NCBI RefSeq assembly: GCF_900116855.1
Contig: NZ_UETD01000009.1
Location: 154,745 to 218,744 of the forward strand
Reading direction: 5' to 3'
DNA length: 64,000 nucleotides
Source of the DNA: Ruminococcus flavefaciens
GTDB taxonomy: Bacteria > Bacillota > Clostridia > Oscillospirales > Ruminococcaceae
This document shows, piece after piece, positions 1 through 9,035 of this stretch. The notes under the pieces were generated by a model. The model worked only from the letters and a program-made list of their open reading frames with translations. It was not told the origin of the DNA and did not search any database. A program made the translations under genes and the position numbers. The stretch's first letter is position 1, and each line of letters opens with the position of its first letter.

Positions 1-695
1 CCGAGACCAGAAGGCGAATGGGCGCCGTTGTGGAAACACCGTCAATTCTCCCCTATCTCTCCGCAAGGAAAAACCTCGAGATGCAGTACGACATCATGGG
101 TATGCCCGACTATAACGGCATCGACGAGCTCCTTGACCTTGTGGGACTGAAAAACACGGGCAGCAAGCTCTCAAGGGATTTCTCACTGGGTATGCGTCAG
201 CGTCTCGGCATTGCCGTAGCGCTCTGCGGAAAGCCCGATTTTCTCGTCCTTGATGAGCCCATAAACGGTCTCGACCCTCAGGGCATAATCGAAATGCGCG
301 AGCTCATTCTCAAGCTCAACCGTGAGAATAATATTACCATACTCATCTCCAGCCACATCCTCGATGAGCTATCAAAGATAGCCACACATTACGGCTTCAT
401 CAACGGCGGACAGATAGTCCGCGAAATGAGCGCAGAGGAACTGGAAAACGAGTGCCGCAAGTGCGTAAGGGTAAAGGTGACGGACACCGCCGCTCTTGCA
501 AGAGTCCTCGACGGCATGGATATGGAGTACAAGATAATCGACGATGAACAGGCAGATATCTTCGCCTCACCCAATATCACAAAGCTGGCATTCAGCCTGT
601 GGGAGGAAAAGTGCGAGATACTCTCTGTCTCCGAGCACGACGAGAACCTTGAAGGCTTCTTTATCTCACTGGTAGGAGGTGGCAGCAATGAGTAA
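1..695 (+). CDS. ABC transporter ATP-binding protein, bacitracin/lantibiotic-efflux type (5' partial)
   Basis: ATPase subunit of an ABC-2 exporter that powers the permease encoded next. The reading frame is open from base 3 to the window edge with no stop, so the gene starts outside; the ATG at 18 is internal. The visible part begins with GAVVETPS, typical of BcrA-like ATPases just after the Q-loop. It then shows the signature FSLGMRQRLG, Walker B LVLDEPINGLDP and the H-loop SSHIL, followed by an acidic C-terminal extension. Walker A lies outside the window. It overlaps the permease start by 8 nt (ATGAGTAA), which suggests translational coupling. The downstream histidine kinase suggests an antimicrobial-peptide sensing and detoxification module; the response regulator is presumably upstream. 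The substrate is inferred. Confidence 0.9.
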   Translation, partial: ETRRRMGAVVETPSILPYLSARKNLEMQYDIMGMPDYNGIDELLDLVGLKNTGSKLSRDFSLGMRQRLGIAVALCGKPDFLVLDEPINGLDPQGIIEMRELILKLNRENNITILISSHILDELSKIATHYGFINGGQIVREMSAEELENECRKCVRVKVTDTAALARVLDGMDMEYKIIDDEQADIFASPNITKLAFSLWEEKCEILSVSEHDENLEGFFISLVGGGSNE

Positions 696-1398
696 GCTCC
701 TGAAAGTAAACCTGAAGCTCATGCTCCGCAGAAAAGATACTATGATATGCGTCATAATGTCGGCGGTGCTCGCCCTGCTGGAGGTCCTCATCGGCAAGCT
801 CAACGGCAGCCTTGACTGGTACAGTATGTTTGAGATGCCCCTGATAATGATGATGTTTTTCTCGGCTGTGGGAGGACTTTTCATCAGCCGCGACTACACC
901 CAGAACACCATACGCAACAAGCTCACCGTCGGACATAAGCGCTCCGACATCTACCTGGCAAATCAGATAACGGAAACTCTGTTTTTCTGCATATCGCTGA
1001 TCATTTTCTTTGCGGTATCGTCTGCCGCCAACCTTATCGTAATCGGCACCAAGGGCGCTGTATTTTCCGATATCATGAAGAACATGACCGTTTGCTTCTT
1101 TGCGGTGGTCGCTGTATCCGCTCTCACAACATTTCTCGCCATGACCGTAAAAAGCGCCGCAGGAGGAGTTCTTCCCATAATACTCATGTATCCCCTGCTG
1201 ATGTTCGCTGCTATGGCTCAGGAATTCGGAGAGTCAAAGTGGATACGGGTATTCAATGACATCATTCCCCTGAGCCAGATGACTGCACTTGCTATGCCCG
1301 ACAAGCGCGCCGCCATTCACATAGTATATTCACTGATACTCACCGTATTTTTCATAACAGCGGGAGTGGTAAACTTCCGCAAAGCCGACCTTAAATAA
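688..1398 (+). CDS. ABC-2 type transporter permease
   Basis: Membrane subunit of the exporter, 236 aa. About six hydrophobic segments are visible (roughly residues 18-38, 49-69, 91-112, 129-150, 155-178 and 212-232), the usual layout of the small BcrB-like permeases. The ATG at 688 is preferred over the GTG at 679 because a TAGGAGGT ribosome binding site at 673-680 gives 7-8 nt spacing to it. It is coupled to the ATPase by an 8-nt overlap. The kinase gene follows after 18 nt, so all three are probably one transcript. The sequence alone does not show the substrate. Confidence 0.88.
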   Translation: MSKLLKVNLKLMLRRKDTMICVIMSAVLALLEVLIGKLNGSLDWYSMFEMPLIMMMFFSAVGGLFISRDYTQNTIRNKLTVGHKRSDIYLANQITETLFFCISLIIFFAVSSAANLIVIGTKGAVFSDIMKNMTVCFFAVVAVSALTTFLAMTVKSAAGGVLPIILMYPLLMFAAMAQEFGESKWIRVFNDIIPLSQMTALAMPDKRAAIHIVYSLILTVFFITAGVVNFRKADLK

Positions 1399-1416
1399 CC
1401 ACACAGGAGGACAAAG

Positions 1417-2289
1417 ATGATATACTGTCTGTTATGCGCCGCAGTTGTGATAATACTGCTCTGCGTCAAGATATATCTGCTGAAAAAGTCGGCACGGGAG
1501 ATATCCGCGCAGTTTGCTGACAGACTTAAAAATGACACCAATAACCTCATCTATGTCTCCTGCAGTGACAAGGATATCCGCAGGCTCGCCGAGAGCCTCA
1601 GCACTCAGCTCTCTGCCATGCGCGCCGAGGAGCTTTCCTACATACAGGGCAACAGAGAGCTGAAAAGCGCCGTCACCAATATCTCCCACGACCTGCGGAC
1701 TCCCCTGACAGCCATATGCGGCTATCTTGATATGATTCAGAAGACCGACGATCCCGAAAAACAGGCGCGTTACCTGTCCATTATGAAGGAACGCGCCGAT
1801 ATGATGAAGCATCTCACCGAGGAGCTTTTCCGCTATTCTGTCATTGTTTCCGATGAAACTGAGCTGAAAACCGAGACCGTATTCGTAAATCAGCTCCTTG
1901 CAGAGAGTATCAGCAGCTTCTATCCGACGCTTTCAGAAAAGGGCATAGCTCCGAAAATATCCATCACCGAGGAACGTGTGGAGCGCAAGCTGGACTCCGA
2001 CGCCCTGTCAAGAGTCTTTTCAAACCTGCTGAACAACGCGGCAAAATACAGTGACGGAGACCTTGAAATCGCTCTGACAGAATCGGGTGAGATAACTTTT
2101 TCAAATACAGCAAAAGAGCTGTCCGCAGTTGAAGTGGAACAGCTCTTTGACCGTTTCTATACCGTTGAAGCCGCCCGTCATTCCACGGGGCTGGGGCTGT
2201 CCATTGCACGTTCCCTCATACAGCGCATGGGCGGCAGCATAACTGCCGAATACAGCGACGAACGGCTCACCATAAGGATAATACTGTAA
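1417..2289 (+). CDS. Sensor histidine kinase
   Basis: Two-component sensor kinase of 290 aa. One N-terminal membrane helix (about residues 2-20) is followed by a short linker and a HisKA dimerisation domain. The phosphoacceptor is His91 in NISHDLRTPLTA. The ATPase domain has an N-box (NLLNNAAKYS, near residue 205) and a G-box (GLGLSIA, near 258). There is no extracellular sensory loop, as in intramembrane-sensing kinases that work with a neighbouring ABC exporter. AGGAGG at 1405-1410 sets the start. A response regulator is not in the window and is expected upstream of base 1. Regulation of the exporter is inferred from neighbourhood. Confidence 0.93.
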   Translation: MIYCLLCAAVVIILLCVKIYLLKKSAREISAQFADRLKNDTNNLIYVSCSDKDIRRLAESLSTQLSAMRAEELSYIQGNRELKSAVTNISHDLRTPLTAICGYLDMIQKTDDPEKQARYLSIMKERADMMKHLTEELFRYSVIVSDETELKTETVFVNQLLAESISSFYPTLSEKGIAPKISITEERVERKLDSDALSRVFSNLLNNAAKYSDGDLEIALTESGEITFSNTAKELSAVEVEQLFDRFYTVEAARHSTGLGLSIARSLIQRMGGSITAEYSDERLTIRIIL

Positions 2290-2303
2290 AGCCTGCACAT
2301 GAA

Positions 2304-2341
2304 AACGGGGAGAAGTATTTTTGCTTCTCCCCGTTATTTTT
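2304..2341. terminator. Rho-independent terminator, probably bidirectional
   Basis: A perfect 12-bp stem (2304-2315 with 2324-2335, core CGGGGAGAAG) with an 8-nt loop is followed by ATTTTT. It closes the transporter/kinase unit on the plus strand. It also lies directly after the flavodoxin stop on the minus strand, so it may serve both. Confidence 0.9.
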
Positions 2342-2344
2342 GTC

Positions 2345-2806
2345 TTACATCTCAGCCAGAGCCTTTATGTCGCTGTCTGAAGGATTTACCTTTCCCTCAA
2401 TGATCTCTGCACCCACAGCGCTGCCGCGGAGATTGTCCGCAGCCTTTCCGAATCCGCTTCCGCCCGAGGTGGCAAAAAGGATGATCCTCTTGCCCGAGAA
2501 GTCGCCGCTCTCAAGGAATGTATTGATTATAGTGGGAGCTATGTACCACCATATGGGGAATCCCACATATACCGTATCGTATTCCGCAAGATCGCTCTTT
2601 GTGCCTGCAATTGCTGGACGGGAGCTGTGGTCGCTCATCTCCACGCTGCTTCTGGATTGCTTGTTCATCCAGTCAAGGTCCTGTGCAGTATAGCGCACCG
2701 CAGGCTCTATCTCGAAAAGGTCTGCCCCTGCTGCCGCTGCAAGCTTCTTTGCCAGTGCTGCGGTATTTCCGCCTGCTGAAAAGTATGCTACTAATTTTTT
2801 GCTCAT
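2345..2806 (-). CDS. Flavodoxin family protein
   Basis: Small FMN-binding electron-transfer protein, 153 aa, of the flavodoxin-like group common in gut Firmicutes. The N-terminus reads [19 protein letters not shown]. The SAGGNT stretch sits in the phosphate-binding loop position, and a later [12 protein letters not shown] segment matches the family's conserved flavin-contact region. The ATG at 2806 is chosen because AGGAGGAAAC (2811-2820, minus strand) precedes it at normal spacing; a longer frame upstream lacks any ribosome binding site. It is monocistronic as far as visible. Partner enzymes are unknown. Confidence 0.92.
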   Translation of the reverse strand: MSKKLVAYFSAGGNTAALAKKLAAAAGADLFEIEPAVRYTAQDLDWMNKQSRSSVEMSDHSSRPAIAGTKSDLAEYDTVYVGFPIWWYIAPTIINTFLESGDFSGKRIILFATSGGSGFGKAADNLRGSAVGAEIIEGKVNPSDSDIKALAEM

Positions 2807-2873
2807 GATGGTTTCCTCCTCATAAATAATATTGTTATATAAGTATAACACATCTTACCTGATAAATCAAGTA

Positions 2874-4997
2874 TCACTGCTTTATCAGGAAGTATGCTCC
2901 GTCATTTTCAACTATTCCGTAGCTGCCGCCGTTTATCTCAAGGGTGAACCTATCGCAGCGGAAGCCCTCTATATTTATGCTGTCATCTGTACCTCTCACG
3001 CTGATAATGAGACCGCCGCTGCCGTCGGAGGCAAGAAGCAGGTCCTCAGCCGAGATACCTCTGAGCTCGATGACCTCTCTGCCCTCGGGGTCGCTGATAA
3101 TGTCCCTGCCGAAGCCGCGTGCGAAGATGTATCTGTCATCGCCTGCTCCGCCGTTGAGAGTATCATCTCCTGTGCCGCCCTCAAGTATATCATTGCCGAT
3201 GCCGCCGAAGAGCACATCATTGCCATCGTCGCCGTGAAGATCGTCGTCCCCCGAACCGCCGTTCAGGTAGTCATCGTCCTCGCCGCCGACCAAGTGATCG
3301 CTGCCGCTCTCGCCGTAGATATTGTCTCTGCCGCCCTTGCCGTAGAGCCTGTCGTCTCCGTCGCCGCCATAGATATCGTCATCGCCGCCCCAGCCGTGTA
3401 TACTGTCGTCTCCGCCGAAGCCCTCTATGACCTCAGCTGCGTCGTCACCCATGATATGGTCGGCTTTCTGAGTGCCCTTTCTGCTGCGTTTGCCGCCGGA
3501 AGCCTTTTTTGCCTCGGTCTTTTTCGCGGTATTTATGATACCTGCGCTCTCCTGAAGGGAAAGATACTTCTTCAGCACTGACTTTATCACCATGACAGCT
3601 ATCCCTGCAAGGAAGCCTGCCTTTTTGATGTAGGAGATTATCATATCGGCTGCCATGAGCTGTGCTTTGATTATAAGTCCCAGCTCGTCGGAGTACCTGC
3701 TTGAAACTGCTCTGCCGACAGAATAGGCATTCTGCTCCGCATTGTCGCATAGTCCCTCTATGGCAAGTGCGGCGCCGATATAGTAGAACTTCATGATATC
3801 GGGCTCTGACATGATAAGAGATATCTTATCGCTGATAGGTGCTTTTGCCATGGAGCTGTCCGCATTCTTGCAGTTGGGCACCACCAGCACCTTGAATATG
3901 ATGTCCTCTCCTGCCTCGCTGCCCACATGGGATACCAGCGGAACGATTATCTCGTAGAGGTTAGTGATAAAGCCCACTCCCTCATCAAGAGTTGCCATTT
4001 CGCCGTTGAGTCCGCGGGGAGAATTGCTTCCGCCGAGGAACTGCTCGGAAAGGGTCATAAGGGTCCTGCATATATCCTCCCTCTCCTTCTGAGGAAGGTC
4101 CATGATATTGGCGTTTATCTCCCTTGCACAGACCGCAAGCTCACGCTGCCGGGTAGTCTGCTCGTTGAAGTCATTGGTGTTGAAGTTGAAAATATAGCGG
4201 ATAAGTCCCTTTTCAATGTCGCTGCTGCGGTCGGGAACTATGGAATGAGCGCCGCTCATATCCGTAAGGTCGGTGGCGGTCTTTATGTAGATGGTGTTGG
4301 TGTCGGGGATTATCTTTTTACCGAGCACATTGACGTAGTCGTTGTCGCCGCAGATGGAGTACATCCTGCCGCAAAGCTCCTCCGAGGTGCTGTCGGGGTA
4401 GTTTATGCTGCCGAGAAATTCGGGAGAAAAGCCCTGTCCGTCAAAGGATATGCATCGGCTTATGCTGTTTTTATGCTTCGAGGTCAGCATGACATACTGG
4501 GCAAGATTTCCGCCCTTGGAATGACCTGTCAGTATCACCCTTACGTCCTCGGAGGGAGAAAGCTCGTCCATCATATCGTCGAAATACCGCAGAGCTATCT
4601 TCTGATACTCCGAAGCCACATTTGCAAGTGCGTCGCCGTTGTCGTACCATCTGCCGTTGCCTGTGCCGCGGTACACCACATATATCACAGATCGGTCGGG
4701 ACTGCGGAATGAAGCCGCATAAGCACCTCTGTACTTCCCGTCCATATTCTCGGAATAGCTTATGAGCTCATACTCTCCGAAGCTGTTGTTGCTCCTGTGT
4801 TCAAGGCTGCTGCGCACCATTGACAGTGCCGCCTGCTGATACTCCTCAAGTCCGCTGAGACTTATCTGCTGAGCTATGCTGCTGAGGGTAAGAGTCTTTT
4901 CGCTCTTTATGCACTTGCTTATGTACATGAATGTATTGAGTATTATCGACATTCTTGCCTCGTCTTTTATGCCGTGTTTTTCAAAGAAATCAGCCAT
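2874..4997 (-). CDS. Lipase-like (DUF2974/Mbeg1-type) protein with C-terminal RTX calcium-binding repeats
   Basis: 707 aa in two parts. The N-terminal half (about residues 75-290) resembles Mbeg1/DUF2974 alpha/beta hydrolases and has a lipase nucleophile elbow, GHSKGG, with Ser160. A middle region with hydrophobic helices follows. Residues about 522-620 form eleven tandem nonapeptides of the GGxGxDxLx type (for example GGDGDDRLY, GGIGNDILE, GGTGDDTLN), the Ca2+-binding RTX beta-roll. About 85 aa of C-terminal capping sequence follow. No signal peptide is visible, so secretion, if any, would need a route not seen here. The ribosome binding site GGGAGG precedes the ATG. The gene overlaps the upstream lipoprotein gene by 8 nt, so the two form an operon. 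Secreted lipase activity is an inference. Confidence 0.82.
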   Translation of the reverse strand: MADFFEKHGIKDEARMSIILNTFMYISKCIKSEKTLTLSSIAQQISLSGLEEYQQAALSMVRSSLEHRSNNSFGEYELISYSENMDGKYRGAYAASFRSPDRSVIYVVYRGTGNGRWYDNGDALANVASEYQKIALRYFDDMMDELSPSEDVRVILTGHSKGGNLAQYVMLTSKHKNSISRCISFDGQGFSPEFLGSINYPDSTSEELCGRMYSICGDNDYVNVLGKKIIPDTNTIYIKTATDLTDMSGAHSIVPDRSSDIEKGLIRYIFNFNTNDFNEQTTRQRELAVCAREINANIMDLPQKEREDICRTLMTLSEQFLGGSNSPRGLNGEMATLDEGVGFITNLYEIIVPLVSHVGSEAGEDIIFKVLVVPNCKNADSSMAKAPISDKISLIMSEPDIMKFYYIGAALAIEGLCDNAEQNAYSVGRAVSSRYSDELGLIIKAQLMAADMIISYIKKAGFLAGIAVMVIKSVLKKYLSLQESAGIINTAKKTEAKKASGGKRSRKGTQKADHIMGDDAAEVIEGFGGDDSIHGWGGDDDIYGGDGDDRLYGKGGRDNIYGESGSDHLVGGEDDDYLNGGSGDDDLHGDDGNDVLFGGIGNDILEGGTGDDTLNGGAGDDRYIFARGFGRDIISDPEGREVIELRGISAEDLLLASDGSGGLIISVRGTDDSINIEGFRCDRFTLEINGGSYGIVENDGAYFLIKQ

Positions 4998-5697
4998 TGC
5001 CGTTGACCTCCCACTTTCTTTCGGTTATATTGAAGTTGTCGTCCATTCCCACGGTGCAGTCGGCAAGGATATGGCTCCTGTCCACATCCTTTGCGGAAGC
5101 CGCGTTCTTGTAGCTGTCATTGTCGTCAAGATAGGCGATATAGAAATAGCAGCCTATTTTCTCATCTGCCAGTTTATCCATAAGCTCATCAAGCTGTTCA
5201 TCCTTTTTGCTCAGGTCCTGCCCCTCGGGAAGAAGCAGATACCAGTAGAACTTTCCTCCCCTGAGCATATCGCCGACCGCGGAATCCTTTCCGATATCCG
5301 CAGGCAGCACTCCCGTATCGTCGGGAACGTAAAACGTCCTGCATTCACCGTAAACATCATCTGCAATATCCGTCAGATATGCGGCAGCCTCATCTCTGAG
5401 ACAATACGCCATGAAGTTGTCCCTGTCCCCGGTCTTTCCGTCAAAAACGCCGTGGACCGCATATATCCTCTCATCGGGCAGGCTCTCCGCACGCACATAT
5501 ACCGCGCAGTGGTCTGCGGAAAGATTTCCGCCTCCTGCATCCTCGATAAGAGTGAAGGACTCGCCGTACTTCTTTTCGAGCCCCTTTATCAGCTCCTGCC
5601 TGCTGTCTCTTTCGGAAGCAACCGCACAGCTCCACAGCATTGCAGCCGCAGTCAGAAGCACTGTTATTGCAGAAGCGCACTGTTTTATCTTTTTCAT
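4990..5697 (-). CDS. Putative lipoprotein of unknown function
   Basis: 235 aa. A Lys-rich start and hydrophobic stretch lead to an imperfect lipobox LWSC with Cys24, so a membrane-anchored lipoprotein is likely. The rest is acidic and soluble, and I recognise no domain. It is translationally coupled to the RTX lipase gene (8-nt overlap at 4990-4997), which points to a shared role, perhaps a chaperone or anchor for the lipase. That role is inference only. Confidence 0.7.
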   Translation of the reverse strand: MKKIKQCASAITVLLTAAAMLWSCAVASERDSRQELIKGLEKKYGESFTLIEDAGGGNLSADHCAVYVRAESLPDERIYAVHGVFDGKTGDRDNFMAYCLRDEAAAYLTDIADDVYGECRTFYVPDDTGVLPADIGKDSAVGDMLRGGKFYWYLLLPEGQDLSKKDEQLDELMDKLADEKIGCYFYIAYLDDNDSYKNAASAKDVDRSHILADCTVGMDDNFNITERKWEVNGNG

Positions 5698-5831
5698 CTC
5701 TATCTCCTGTTTATCGCAGCGGGTCTGCGCCTGCGCGCAGAAACCCTGTGCTGCCGAAAAATACCATACCCCTATTTTGCCATATTATTGCGGTTTTGTC
5801 AAGGATAAAAAGCAGTTTTGCGGTATAAAGG

Positions 5832-5853
5832 AAAAAGCCGACTTTCGTCGGCT
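5832..5853 (-). terminator. Terminator of the GH16 gene
   Basis: Read on the minus strand, a 7-bp stem AGCCGAC/GTCGGCT with a GAAA tetraloop is followed by a run of five T. It lies 15 nt after the GH16 stop codon. Confidence 0.85.
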
Positions 5854-5867
5854 AAATCAAAGAGGGG

Positions 5868-7283
5868 TCAAGATATTTCTTCGACTCTGACATTAGAGAT
5901 ATACACAGTTGCTGTGGAACCTCTGTGTCCGAGATTGAATTCAAGTCTGCCGTTTGGGTCGTCCTTGTCCTTCATCTCGAAGTCATATGTAAATGTCTGT
6001 TTTTCGGGTGTTACAGTGAGCTTTGTGTCCTGCAGGTAGCGTATCCAGCCTGCTGTGGGAGCTGACACGCATACCACGATATCACGCTCCTCATCTGCAT
6101 AGGCATCGAATGTAGCTCTGTACTTCTTTCCCTTTATCATGGGGAGCTCGGGCTGTACCAGCTGAACGGAATAGTCCTCTGTGCCCTCTGCCTCGGAGCT
6201 TATAACTATCATGTTGTCCCTTATCTCGGCACTGCCCTCGCCGCCGTTAAAGAGCAGGAACTTCCAGTTTACATCGTCGGTCAGGTCCTCCGCCTCGGAG
6301 AAGTCGCCGTTGAAGATGAAATTTCCGTCCTCAAGCGCCTCGCGGTAATGCTTTTCGGGCTTTGTCACGTTGGTATCATACTCGGGCTTCTGATAAACTC
6401 TCACATAGTCTATCTCGAACTCCGCCTTGTCAAAGTCCGTGGTCTCGTCGGGGTCACCGGGCCATACGCCGCCTACTGCAAGGTTCATCTGCACGAAAAA
6501 TGGCTGGTCGAAGGGTGCAGGATAGGGCTTGTCGTCCTCGCCCTGAACTGCTGTGAACCAGTCATTGACCGTGTGGTAAAGGTTGCCGTCGATGTACCAG
6601 CGTATCTCACCGGGCTCCCACTCTACCGAAAACTCGTGGAAGCTGTCGGCATAGGTCTGTCCCGTAAGTCCCCATGTACCCTGCTGTTCGCCGTGGGGCT
6701 CGCCGTAGTGGAGAGTTCCGTAGGCGGTGCTGACATCGTTGCCCAGCACCTCCATTATGTCTATCTCGCCGCACTTGGGCCACTGTCCGTAGTAGCCCTC
6801 GTCCTTGGGCATCATCCAGATAGCAGGCCACAACCCCTGTCCCTCGGGGACCTTTGCTCTGGCGACTACCTTTCCGTAGGTGAAGTCGGTCTTGTTCTTT
6901 CCAGTGACCTTACCCGAAGTATAGTGCGCTCTGCCGTTGTTCTCGGTCTTTATAGCCTTTATGACAAGATTCCCGTCACGGACAAAAACATTGTCCGTTG
7001 AGGTGGTGTACTCCTGAAGCTCCTCATTTGTCCAGCCCGGCTCATGGGGCTCGTAGTTCCACTTGGTCTGGTCAAGCTCGCTTCCGCTGAATTCGTCGTT
7101 CCAGAGAAGGTCATAGCCCTCGATTTTGGGAACATCCTCCTCCTGAGCAGCTGTCGCTGACTCTGCAACGGCAGTCTCGGGAGCGGTCTCACTTACCGAG
7201 CTTTCCTTTGAGCTGCCGCAGCCTGTAACGGCTGCAGTAAGCGCCATTGCTGCAATAAAAGATAATGCCTTGATACTTTTCAT
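5868..7283 (-). CDS. GH16 family beta-glucanase lipoprotein with C-terminal carbohydrate-binding module
   Basis: Cell-surface endo-beta-glucanase (lichenase or laminarinase type), 471 aa. A signal peptide ends in lipobox AVTGC with Cys22, so the protein is lipid-anchored on the outer face of the membrane. A Ser/Thr/Glu-rich linker is followed by the GH16 fold (about residues 53-300). Its active-site strand is GEIDIME: Glu173 is the nucleophile, Asp175 the helper and Glu178 the acid/base. Residues about 320-470 resemble a CBM4/9-type jelly roll beginning FNGDFSEAEDL. There is no dockerin, so it is anchored rather than cellulosomal. The ribosome binding site GGGAGG lies just upstream. Exact beta-1,3 versus mixed-linkage specificity cannot be read from sequence. 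Confidence 0.94.
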   Translation of the reverse strand: MKSIKALSFIAAMALTAAVTGCGSSKESSVSETAPETAVAESATAAQEEDVPKIEGYDLLWNDEFSGSELDQTKWNYEPHEPGWTNEELQEYTTSTDNVFVRDGNLVIKAIKTENNGRAHYTSGKVTGKNKTDFTYGKVVARAKVPEGQGLWPAIWMMPKDEGYYGQWPKCGEIDIMEVLGNDVSTAYGTLHYGEPHGEQQGTWGLTGQTYADSFHEFSVEWEPGEIRWYIDGNLYHTVNDWFTAVQGEDDKPYPAPFDQPFFVQMNLAVGGVWPGDPDETTDFDKAEFEIDYVRVYQKPEYDTNVTKPEKHYREALEDGNFIFNGDFSEAEDLTDDVNWKFLLFNGGEGSAEIRDNMIVISSEAEGTEDYSVQLVQPELPMIKGKKYRATFDAYADEERDIVVCVSAPTAGWIRYLQDTKLTVTPEKQTFTYDFEMKDKDDPNGRLEFNLGHRGSTATVYISNVRVEEIS

Positions 7284-7410
7284 ATTTTCTCCTCCCTGAA
7301 TACGAGTTCAGTTGCATCTTGGCATTATTATAACTTTTCGCAGTGAAAAATGATAGCAAAATCAGGAGATTTATAGTAAGCTTATGACATAACACATTTT
7401 CAAGGCACAG

Positions 7411-7442
7411 AAAAGCTGCCGCGTTCATTATGACACGGCAGC
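7411..7442 (-). terminator. Terminator of the GntR/ABC/CPBP operon
   Basis: On the minus strand a 10-bp stem (GCTGCCGTGT with ACGCGGCAGC, one G-U pair) is followed by TTTTCTG. It lies about 24 nt after the CPBP protease stop. Confidence 0.8.
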
Positions 7443-7465
7443 TTCCGTATTATTACTTATCGGGA

Positions 7466-8338
7466 CTATGCTTTCATCGCCTGCGGAGCAGAGTGCTTTC
7501 CTGCATGGGCTTTGGCTCTGAGCAGCAGAAGCATGAATATCACTGCAAGTACAGCCATAGGTATATATTGAAAAACGTCAGCAAGCTTTCCGAGGTCAGT
7601 ATCCTCGGGTATATCGCTCTGCATGAACAGCTCCATAATGGCGTTCTGGCTTGCATTGAACATGAAATGCGCTACCACCGCAGGGAATACGCTGTCGGTC
7701 TTTTTTGTAAGCCACATCAGGAACACTCCGAAGCAGGTCAGCAGCACAAGTCTGCCAAAAGCCAACTTCATTGAGAATGAAAACGAGCCGTAACCTCCGA
7801 GATAGTTTGAAATGTCAATTGGGAAATGCCAAAGTCCCCATATAATACCGCCTATCAGACAAGTGCCTAATGTTCCCACCAGCGGCTCCAGTTTCCGGTT
7901 CATATATCCGCGCCAGCCAAGCTCCTCGCCCAGAAGTCCTGCCGACACCACAGCGGACTGTCCCATGAGTATGAATATGACCGACAGCACGTTATCCGCC
8001 GTAAATGCGCTGAGTCGGCTGCCGTGACCGCCGATGATGACGGGAAGCAGCTCAGATGCGGAAAAGCATAACAGCGGCACCGCAAATGCCAGCAGGTACC
8101 ATCTGAAATTGCCGTGAAAATTAAAGTGCAGCTTCATATCCCCGAAGCCCTCCTTTGTGACTGCCCTTGTGATAAGACAGGCTATAGCAGGAGAGAAAGA
8201 GAACAGCTGAGTGATTATGAAGCTTACCCTTGCGGAAGTCTCCATGGGCTTTCTGAAAACTATGAGCAGAAGGCTCAGTGCAAAGGCGATGAGGAGATAA
8301 AGCCCAAGACGCCTGAGGTTTTCTTTTTTATTTGTCAT
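7466..8338 (-). CDS. CPBP family intramembrane metalloprotease
   Basis: Membrane protein of 290 aa with about eight hydrophobic segments. It carries the CPBP (CAAX protease and bacteriocin-processing) motifs: EELGWRG with the Glu pair at 138-139, WGLWHFP with His171, and a later VVAHFMFN with a third metal-site His. It is the last gene of a five-gene operon and overlaps the preceding permease gene by 11 nt. The ribosome binding site AAGGAG precedes the ATG. In Firmicutes such proteins often accompany ABC exporters for bacteriocin self-immunity or peptide processing; that role here is inference. Confidence 0.9.
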   Translation of the reverse strand: MTNKKENLRRLGLYLLIAFALSLLLIVFRKPMETSARVSFIITQLFSFSPAIACLITRAVTKEGFGDMKLHFNFHGNFRWYLLAFAVPLLCFSASELLPVIIGGHGSRLSAFTADNVLSVIFILMGQSAVVSAGLLGEELGWRGYMNRKLEPLVGTLGTCLIGGIIWGLWHFPIDISNYLGGYGSFSFSMKLAFGRLVLLTCFGVFLMWLTKKTDSVFPAVVAHFMFNASQNAIMELFMQSDIPEDTDLGKLADVFQYIPMAVLAVIFMLLLLRAKAHAGKHSAPQAMKA

Positions 8339-9035
8339 ACGTCTCCGCTCCTTTCAGATAGACCCTGCACGATATGCGGTAGGAAGCATAGTATGCAGCC
8401 AGAGCAGCAACAGCTCCCGCAGGAAGCAGGGGCGATCTTGTGTACTCTGTGAATGCCTTGCATACACTATTGTACACATCTTCAAAATTGTCAATGTTTA
8501 TCAGCAGAACTGTCAATACAACTACAATTATCGCCAGTACGGAAATAAGCTTTATGGTATTGCCCTTTTTTGCACCGAAGCGATAGAAAAGCGGTATATC
8601 CACCGATCTGAGAAGGAACTGGATGAATACCAGAGGTACTGCAATTGCAGAAGCAGAGCTCTCCACCATCATTCCCTTATCCGCAGCAATGGCTGTAATA
8701 AGCTGCTCACACAGCGAAAAGCTTGTCAGGAACAGCAGTGACATTACGAATATCATCTCGTATTTCACACGGAGAAAGCCTTTGTAGCCGTCCGATGTTG
8801 AGGAAACGAAGTACGCCCAGAGCTTGCGGTCATCGCCGTTGAGGACAGCCATCTCCATACCTCCTGCCAGCAGGAGTCCGCCTATCAGTCCGAGCATAAG
8901 CAGGATATTATAGTCATGCGCATTATAGCTGTCCCTGAACATTATCAGGACTATCAGTGCAACAAAGCCGCTGACAACGGTAAGGAGTATGTATCTCAGG
9001 TTCTGCTTCAGCTCCTTATAGACGAAGCCTGTCAT
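8328..9035 (-). CDS. ABC-2 type transporter permease
   Basis: 235 aa, about six membrane segments, no soluble domain. The start is set at 9035, where the ATG overlaps the upstream stop (TAATG) and GAGGAG lies upstream; the frame extends 10 codons further but without reason to start there. It is probably one of two half-permeases that pair with the ATPase encoded at 9784-10662. Confidence 0.8.
   Translation of the reverse strand: MTGFVYKELKQNLRYILLTVVSGFVALIVLIMFRDSYNAHDYNILLMLGLIGGLLLAGGMEMAVLNGDDRKLWAYFVSSTSDGYKGFLRVKYEMIFVMSLLFLTSFSLCEQLITAIAADKGMMVESSASAIAVPLVFIQFLLRSVDIPLFYRFGAKKGNTIKLISVLAIIVVVLTVLLINIDNFEDVYNSVCKAFTEYTRSPLLPAGAVAALAAYYASYRISCRVYLKGAETYDK

Noticed and set aside
2832..3581. 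Long plus-strand frame rich in Ala and Val
   Set aside because: It is the antisense of the RTX repeats; GC-rich nonapeptide coding gives open frames on the other strand, and it lacks a ribosome binding site.
4876..5808. 310-codon plus-strand frame
   Set aside because: Antisense to the coupled lipoprotein and lipase genes, no family match, no ribosome binding site.
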